From VGJW01 sp035285595 (GTDB lineage Bacteria; Cyanobacteriota; Sericytochromatia; S15B-MN24; VGJW01): a DNA stretch of 64,000 bases. Positions 60,060-64,000 of the stretch are shown here, piece by piece (positions within the stretch are counted from its first letter, which is position 1; every line of letters starts with the position of its first letter). The notes beneath the pieces were generated by a model, which was not told where the DNA came from, searched no databases, and saw nothing but the letters and a program-made list of their open reading frames with translations. The position numbers and the translations under genes are program-made. The stretch spans positions 89,125 to 153,124 of the forward strand of contig JAYKGV010000003.1 in assembly GCA_035285595.1 (NCBI GenBank), read 5' to 3'.

Positions 60060-61439
60060 ATGCGCAAGACCTTGGCGATCTTGGCGGGTCTGGTCCTCGT
60101 GCTTCCCGGAGGCAAAGGGGCCTTTGCGACGGCTTGGACCGACCGTCTTGGCGAGGCTCGGGAAGCCTACCTGAAGAGCCTCCCCATTCCGTTGTCGGCC
60201 TCAGCGTGGGAGCATTGGGACCTCAGGCGGGAAGAGTCCGCGGAGCGCCAAGGCTATTTAGGAGCCATTGCGGAGGTGTCGCAGTGGGCCGAACAGGCCA
60301 ATGCGCGCGATTCCCTTCCCCGCAAGGGCATGTGGGTGCGTCCCCATGGTCGTGATCGCTCGGCGCTCGACGTGCTCGAGGTGTTCGACAGGATGCAGGT
60401 CCTGGGCATCACGGACGTCTTCGTCGAGACTTTCAGGGGGGGGAGGCTGGCGTTCCCGGGGCATCCCGATTTTCCGCACGGGTTCTCCTCGGATATTCTG
60501 GACTTGTATGTTCGCGAGGGACATCGCCGCAACATCCGGGTTCACGCGTGGTTGCACACCCTCGACTTCGGGCCGGAGTGGGCCAAGACACATCCGGACA
60601 CGCTGGTCATGGATGGGTTCGGCAACCCCTCCTGGAACGTTGAAAAGGGCTCTCACAGGGTCGCACCCAGCCTGCCCGAGGTACGGGAGGCACTGGCAAG
60701 GATCGTGGATGGGGCCGTGAACCACGGAGTCGACGGCATCGTGCTGGATTATTTGCGTTACCCAAGGCGGATGAAGGGAGATGATATCGATCCCACGCCG
60801 GATCCGAGACAGTTCTTCGGTTATGCGCCGAGGCAGCGTCTGGCGCTCGAGTCAAGACGTCCCGAGCTGGCCGCCGAAGGTTTCCGGCACTTCCTTTCAA
60901 CGGGCAGGGTCTCGCGCGAGGGTGAGCGGTCTGCCTTGCTCAATCGGTGGAAGACGGCCTTGTCTGAGGATATCGAAGGGCTCATCGACCACCTGCGAGC
61001 GCGAGTCGGTCGTCGTGCCCTCCTGGGCGCGGCCTACTTTCCGGATTATTACTTCCACCCTCACGATGCCCGGCTGCAGGAGTCCAGGCGCTGGTTGGAC
61101 CGTTTCGATCTGTTGGCGCCGATGTGTTACTCCTATCACCTCGATCAGGCCCCCGGACCTTACGGGGATTACACCATCGAGCGTGCACTGACGATCGTCC
61201 AGGAATCGCTGGATGGTTTGGCTTTGCCGCGGTCTCCCATCTTGATGCCTGTGCTCGCGCCGGATCCCCCGGGTACCCCTGCCGAGGCTCCGCGACATCA
61301 TCGGAGCCTGCGCGAGCAGACCGCGTGGCTCAAGGGTCGGCTCGCTGATCAAGCCTTCCCCGCGGTGTCCGGCGTCTCCTACTTCTGTCTGGGCTGGATT
61401 CATCCGGACCTGGAGGATCGGCGTCGCGCCTCGGAGTAG
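60060..61439 (+). CDS. Exported GHL10/DUF187-type glycosyl hydrolase-like protein
   Basis: The 459-residue protein has a signal peptide (MRKTLAILAGLVLVLPGGKG, cleavage near AFA-TA), then a TIM-barrel of the GHL10 family: GMWVRPHGRDRSALDV, DVFVETFRGG, IRVHAWLHTLDF, GIVLDYLRYPRR (with a candidate catalytic Asp), DYYFHPHDAR and DLLAPMCYSYH. Such proteins are common in cyanobacteria and Bacteroidetes and are thought to act on wall or extracellular glycans; activity is mostly untested. The start is ATG 60060, 85 bases from the divergent LysM gene. Confidence 0.88.
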   Translation: MRKTLAILAGLVLVLPGGKGAFATAWTDRLGEAREAYLKSLPIPLSASAWEHWDLRREESAERQGYLGAIAEVSQWAEQANARDSLPRKGMWVRPHGRDRSALDVLEVFDRMQVLGITDVFVETFRGGRLAFPGHPDFPHGFSSDILDLYVREGHRRNIRVHAWLHTLDFGPEWAKTHPDTLVMDGFGNPSWNVEKGSHRVAPSLPEVREALARIVDGAVNHGVDGIVLDYLRYPRRMKGDDIDPTPDPRQFFGYAPRQRLALESRRPELAAEGFRHFLSTGRVSREGERSALLNRWKTALSEDIEGLIDHLRARVGRRALLGAAYFPDYYFHPHDARLQESRRWLDRFDLLAPMCYSYHLDQAPGPYGDYTIERALTIVQESLDGLALPRSPILMPVLAPDPPGTPAEAPRHHRSLREQTAWLKGRLADQAFPAVSGVSYFCLGWIHPDLEDRRRASE

Positions 61440-61550
61440 CATTTCGGACGGCAAAATTTTCTGTCGGTTAAAGCAAGTTTAGGTACTTGTAAACGATAGA
61501 GAACATGGGTCCGGTAGGTCCCGGCCAATCCTGATGAACTTTGGAGTCCG

Positions 61551-62108
61551 ATGACCGTGATGCGCAAGCCGCTCTTTCCCGTACTGCTCGTTTTTTCAGC
61601 CTCGATTCTTGCCGGGTGCGGGGCCCCCTCCCCGGGGGTTTCGTCCGTGACGGTCGCTACGGCCGTTGACGACGACCTGGAGGCCCTGCGCGCCTATCCC
61701 GTGATCGAACTGCTCGGGGTGGGTGCCGTGTATGCGGAGCGCTTGGCCCAGGCGGGTGTGACCCATACCGATCACCTGAAGGCCCGAACGGGAACACGGT
61801 CCGCGCGGGAGCGTCTTGCCCGGGCGTCGGGGATTCCGTACGGTCGCCTCTTGCCGATTGCTCAGGCGGTGGAACTCATGAGAATCAAGGGGATCGGTGT
61901 ACGTCAGGCCAACTTGCTTCAGGCCGTCGGCGTGGCCTCGGTCAAGGAGTTGGCGCGGCGTGTGCCCTCCAACCTACACGATCGAATCGGCGTGGCCAAC
62001 CGCATCTCCCGCCCCTTCGTGCAACGTGCGCCCGGCGTCACGACAGTGACCCGTTGGGTGACCGATGCCAAGGCTCTCGTCAGCGCCGGGCAGGGCATCG
62101 GAGACTAA
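61551..62108 (+). CDS. Lipoprotein with DUF4332 helix-hairpin-helix domain
   Basis: The 185-residue protein has a signal peptide with lipobox ILAGC (Cys23), then a DUF4332 domain: LLGVGAVYAERLAQAGVTHT, ARASGIPYGRLLPIAQAVEL, MRIKGIGVRQANLLQAVGVA and FVQRAPGVTTVTRWVTDAK. DUF4332 has HhH-type pairs that normally bind DNA in the cytoplasm, and in cyanobacteria it occurs in small cytoplasmic proteins. Export of such a domain as a lipoprotein is unusual. GGAG precedes ATG 61551; ATG 61560 is also possible. The stop overlaps the converging SpoIID/LytB gene by 4 bases. Confidence 0.88.
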   Translation: MTVMRKPLFPVLLVFSASILAGCGAPSPGVSSVTVATAVDDDLEALRAYPVIELLGVGAVYAERLAQAGVTHTDHLKARTGTRSARERLARASGIPYGRLLPIAQAVELMRIKGIGVRQANLLQAVGVASVKELARRVPSNLHDRIGVANRISRPFVQRAPGVTTVTRWVTDAKALVSAGQGIGD

Positions 62109-63250
62109 GGCGTCGCCTTACGCAGGGCCTCGGTGGTCGTCGAGACCGTCGAGGCCTTGGCTCGCTCGAGGCGGGTGCCCGGGTAGTAATGCGCGAGGAT
62201 CTCGGCGTGGTCCCAGCCCCAGTCGGCAAGCTGTCGCGCGCCAGACTGTGACATGCCGACCCCGTGTCCCCAACCCCGTCCGCTGAATAGAAAGGTTCTT
62301 GCCCGGACACGCCCCACCTCGAAGAGGGTGCTGTCGAGCCGCAGGACACGCCGCAGCCGTGTTCCGGGAAGGTCGCGCTCGCCGTTCGTTCCTCGAACCC
62401 GTACCCAGCGCGCTCGTCCGGAGGGGCTGCGCTCCGCTACCGTGATGCTCAAAGGCGTACCGACTCCAAGTTTGGCGTCTTCCAAGGCCCCGGCCAGCTG
62501 ATCCGACGACACCTCGCGTTCCCAGAGGTATCGTCGTGACGCCCAGTCGAAATCGACGACCGGCCGCAGGTAGGGCAAGGCCTCGAGGCGGCCGTCCGGA
62601 CCACGCTCCGCGAACCCGTCGACCGCATCGTTGGCCTCGGTCATTCCGCCCGCACCTGAACTGTAGTAGGCCTTGATGGGAGAGCCCAGCCAAGTCAACA
62701 CGAGTCCCGCCGTGGACCTAACCGCATCATTCGTACGAGGTTGTTCGGCCGACATGCCGCCATAGACCTGGCTGCGGTCGTCTGCATGGAGGTCGAAGCC
62801 CTCCTTGGCGAATCGACCCAGCGTGGCCGCAAGATAGGTCCTTGCGGCCACGGCCTGGACCTTGAGGGCTTCCATCGGCCACGCGGGCGGCATCTCCTTG
62901 GGTACCACTCCTCGGAGGTAGGTCTCGGGTGCCACGACGTCGACCAGGGTGAGTCCTCGGTTGTCCGCCACAAGTTCGGCTTCCCCCCGATACCAGCTTC
63001 CTTTCCACTGAAACGCATCCTGACCGGATAGTCGCAAGGGGAGGGAGAGCTTGACGGTTTCGGCCTTGCCACCGGTCGAAGGGAGGGCTCCTTCGAGGTG
63101 GTCTCCCAGCCAGGCGAAGGCCAGGGGAGCGCCACCTGATACGAAGCGCTGCTGACCTCCGGCATCCAGCAGGACTCCAGGTCCTGACAGGGTCAGCGAC
63201 AGCGTGGCCGCATGCTGCAGGAGGCCGATGCGCAGGAGCTCGGGAAGCAT
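62105..63250 (-). CDS. SpoIID/LytB domain protein
   Basis: The 381-residue protein carries the SpoIID/LytB core: YLRGVVPKEMPPAWPMEALK, QAVAARTYLAATLG and the C-terminal GRGWGHGVGMSQSGARQLA, in which the EMP Glu and the GHG His are the usual active-site residues. Family members are lytic transglycosylases acting on stripped glycan strands in sporulation and in non-spore-formers on septal wall. No clear signal peptide is seen, only a hydrophobic start (LLRIGLLQHAATLSLTL). ATG 63250 is preceded by GGAGGG; a GTG at 63253 is directly upstream. It adds to the wall-hydrolase content of the window. Confidence 0.92.
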   Translation of the reverse strand: MLPELLRIGLLQHAATLSLTLSGPGVLLDAGGQQRFVSGGAPLAFAWLGDHLEGALPSTGGKAETVKLSLPLRLSGQDAFQWKGSWYRGEAELVADNRGLTLVDVVAPETYLRGVVPKEMPPAWPMEALKVQAVAARTYLAATLGRFAKEGFDLHADDRSQVYGGMSAEQPRTNDAVRSTAGLVLTWLGSPIKAYYSSGAGGMTEANDAVDGFAERGPDGRLEALPYLRPVVDFDWASRRYLWEREVSSDQLAGALEDAKLGVGTPLSITVAERSPSGRARWVRVRGTNGERDLPGTRLRRVLRLDSTLFEVGRVRARTFLFSGRGWGHGVGMSQSGARQLADWGWDHAEILAHYYPGTRLERAKASTVSTTTEALRKATP

Positions 63251-63309
63251 CACGCCCTCCAGTATAGGGAACCCTGCGTGACGTGCGAGGCCTCGGGTAT
63301 GGTGCAGCT

Positions 63310-63699
63310 GTGTCCACCCATCAGCCGCGCTGGATCTTCGGGGTGCTGTACCACCATCGGGGAGATCCGCGCTTGGTGGTTCCCATCAGGGATGGACGGG
63401 ACCATATCTTCAATTACGCCCATCCTCTTGCTTTCGTGCTGACTGGACTGGCTGTTGCCCTGCCGTTGTTCGGAGCCGTCCTGATGTTGGGTGGCATGGT
63501 CTATTTTTTCGACCGCATGGCCGCAAACTTCGTGGGGGTCATCGTTCCAACATCCGTGGTCCTAGGCTGTGTCGGTAGTGTACTGGCAGGCATGTTCCTG
63601 CCGCCGGAAGAGGACCCGCGTCGCCCCGGCATAAGGCGGGAGGATCTGGTCGAGGTGCCTTGGGACCTGCCACGTCCGCGACATTTCCGCGGGACTTGA
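63310..63699 (+). CDS. Small membrane protein, DUF5808-like
   Basis: The 129-residue protein has two transmembrane helices (about residues 42-66 and 78-97). Its N-terminal part (RWIFGVLYHHRGDPRLVVPIR, then FNYAHPLAFVL) follows the DUF5808 pattern, in which a tyrosine-rich strand and DPRLFVPKR precede NFAHPLA. Function is unknown. It may start at GTG 63310, or at an upstream ATG at 63283. The promoter would share the 60-base gap with the divergent SpoIID/LytB gene. Confidence 0.7.
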   Translation: MSTHQPRWIFGVLYHHRGDPRLVVPIRDGRDHIFNYAHPLAFVLTGLAVALPLFGAVLMLGGMVYFFDRMAANFVGVIVPTSVVLGCVGSVLAGMFLPPEEDPRRPGIRREDLVEVPWDLPRPRHFRGT

Positions 63700-64000
63700 C
63701 GTTAGCGAGGAAAGGAGAGAGGATTGGAATCCGGTCCGATGCGGTCCGGGTGGATGGCACTACTAAGTTTGACCTCGATTGTGGGTCGTCGCCATTCTTG
63801 TTGCACCTTGAAAACCACATCGATGCGCATTTACTGAGTTGCGTCAATTATATTCAGTCTTTCGGGACGGGGTGTGTTGTCGTAGCGCAGTGATGTAGAG
63901 AATCCGTTGCAACGCTGTTTGTTGATACAGGCGGTTGTTGCGAAGGTGATCCGAGGCTCTCGAGTGTTGCGGCGTGAGTGCTGTGATGTTCGGGGGTTTT
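63700..64000. other. Terminal stretch without a credible gene
   Basis: These 300 bases are more AT-rich than the rest of the window. The only sizeable frame (63660-63893, 77 codons, overlapping the previous gene) has no ribosome-binding site, and its composition does not look like a protein. The stretch may be a promoter or leader region for something beyond the window; I saw no tRNA or rRNA features in it. Confidence 0.5.

Noticed and set aside
63660..63893. 77-codon frame near the window end
   Set aside because: It overlaps the preceding gene, has no ribosome-binding site, and its composition is not protein-like.
1..64000. Mobile elements or prophage
   Set aside because: No transposase, integrase, terminal inverted repeats or phage structural genes were seen anywhere in the window.

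Overview
The window is a GC-rich, gene-dense stretch of an ordinary bacterial chromosome. It has no insertion sequences, phage genes, CRISPR arrays, rRNA or recognisable tRNA genes. The cell looks diderm: there is an RND efflux pump with a periplasmic adaptor, a TonB-like protein, several lipoproteins, LysM/peptidoglycan-binding proteins and a possible beta-barrel protein. Several genes are of types frequent in Cyanobacteriota and Gram-positives: SepF with YggT/ProC/YggS, a DUF4332 lipoprotein, a GHL10-type glycosyl hydrolase, SpoIID/LytB, CsaB and WecG/TagA. A non-photosynthetic relative of Cyanobacteria (Sericytochromatia-like) is a reasonable guess but only an inference. The succinylase lysine route (dapD-dapE) and the class II nrdJ do not settle the phylum. 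Many genes lack a strong Shine-Dalgarno and several begin with GTG or TTG, so starts are the least certain part of this annotation.

Layout. 1-9.9 kb: the 5' end of glmS (minus), a 0.8 kb non-coding gap, a chlorophyll-synthase-like UbiA prenyltransferase, a lytic transglycosylase, a minus-strand set (methyltransferase-like, small unknown, large AAA/TPR protein with a decayed cyclase domain), a lipoprotein, then the infC-rpmI-rplT operon with an ATT start codon and a leader terminator. 10-21.3 kb: a YgeY-like M20 hydrolase, a soluble histidine kinase and a Fur-family regulator; a 1,042-residue LysM/PG-binding protein with internal repeats; valS, a NamZ-type muramidase and an unknown. 21.3-23.7 kb (minus): yggS-sepF-proC-yggT, a cell-division neighbourhood. 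23.9-28.7 kb: a subtilisin-like lipoprotein, UbiB kinase, alpha/beta hydrolase, degenerate acylphosphatase, a small unknown and a ferredoxin, mostly overlapping. 28.8-32.0 kb: nrdJ (minus) and a NUDIX gene (plus) around a region with two NrdR-box-like sites.

32.0-37.4 kb (minus): one tightly overlapping operon that starts with a protein built of eight MshEN-like (cyclic-di-GMP receptor) motifs, followed by csaB, wecG/tagA, ftsE, ftsX and an unknown. This is the most suggestive arrangement in the window: a possible c-di-GMP sensor next to wall-polymer pyruvylation, glycosyl transfer and division-coupled wall hydrolysis. A second, minimal MshEN pair occurs at 50.7-51.1 kb. 38.6-41.7 kb (minus): dapD-dapE-aminotransferase, with dapF at 46.6-47.5 kb, so the late diaminopimelate branch is well represented. 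41.7-46.6 kb: an RND efflux adaptor with an unusual extra N-terminal domain, and its pump. 46.6-54.3 kb (minus): dapF, miaA, a lipoprotein, comM, the MshEN mini-protein, a TonB-like protein, an RseB/LolA-like periplasmic protein and a frameshifted gene. 54.4-63.7 kb: an alpha/beta-hydrolase-like membrane protein, RNase Z, long-chain acyl-CoA synthetase, a LysM protein, a GHL10 hydrolase, a DUF4332 lipoprotein, SpoIID/LytB and a DUF5808-like membrane protein. The last 300 bases look non-coding.
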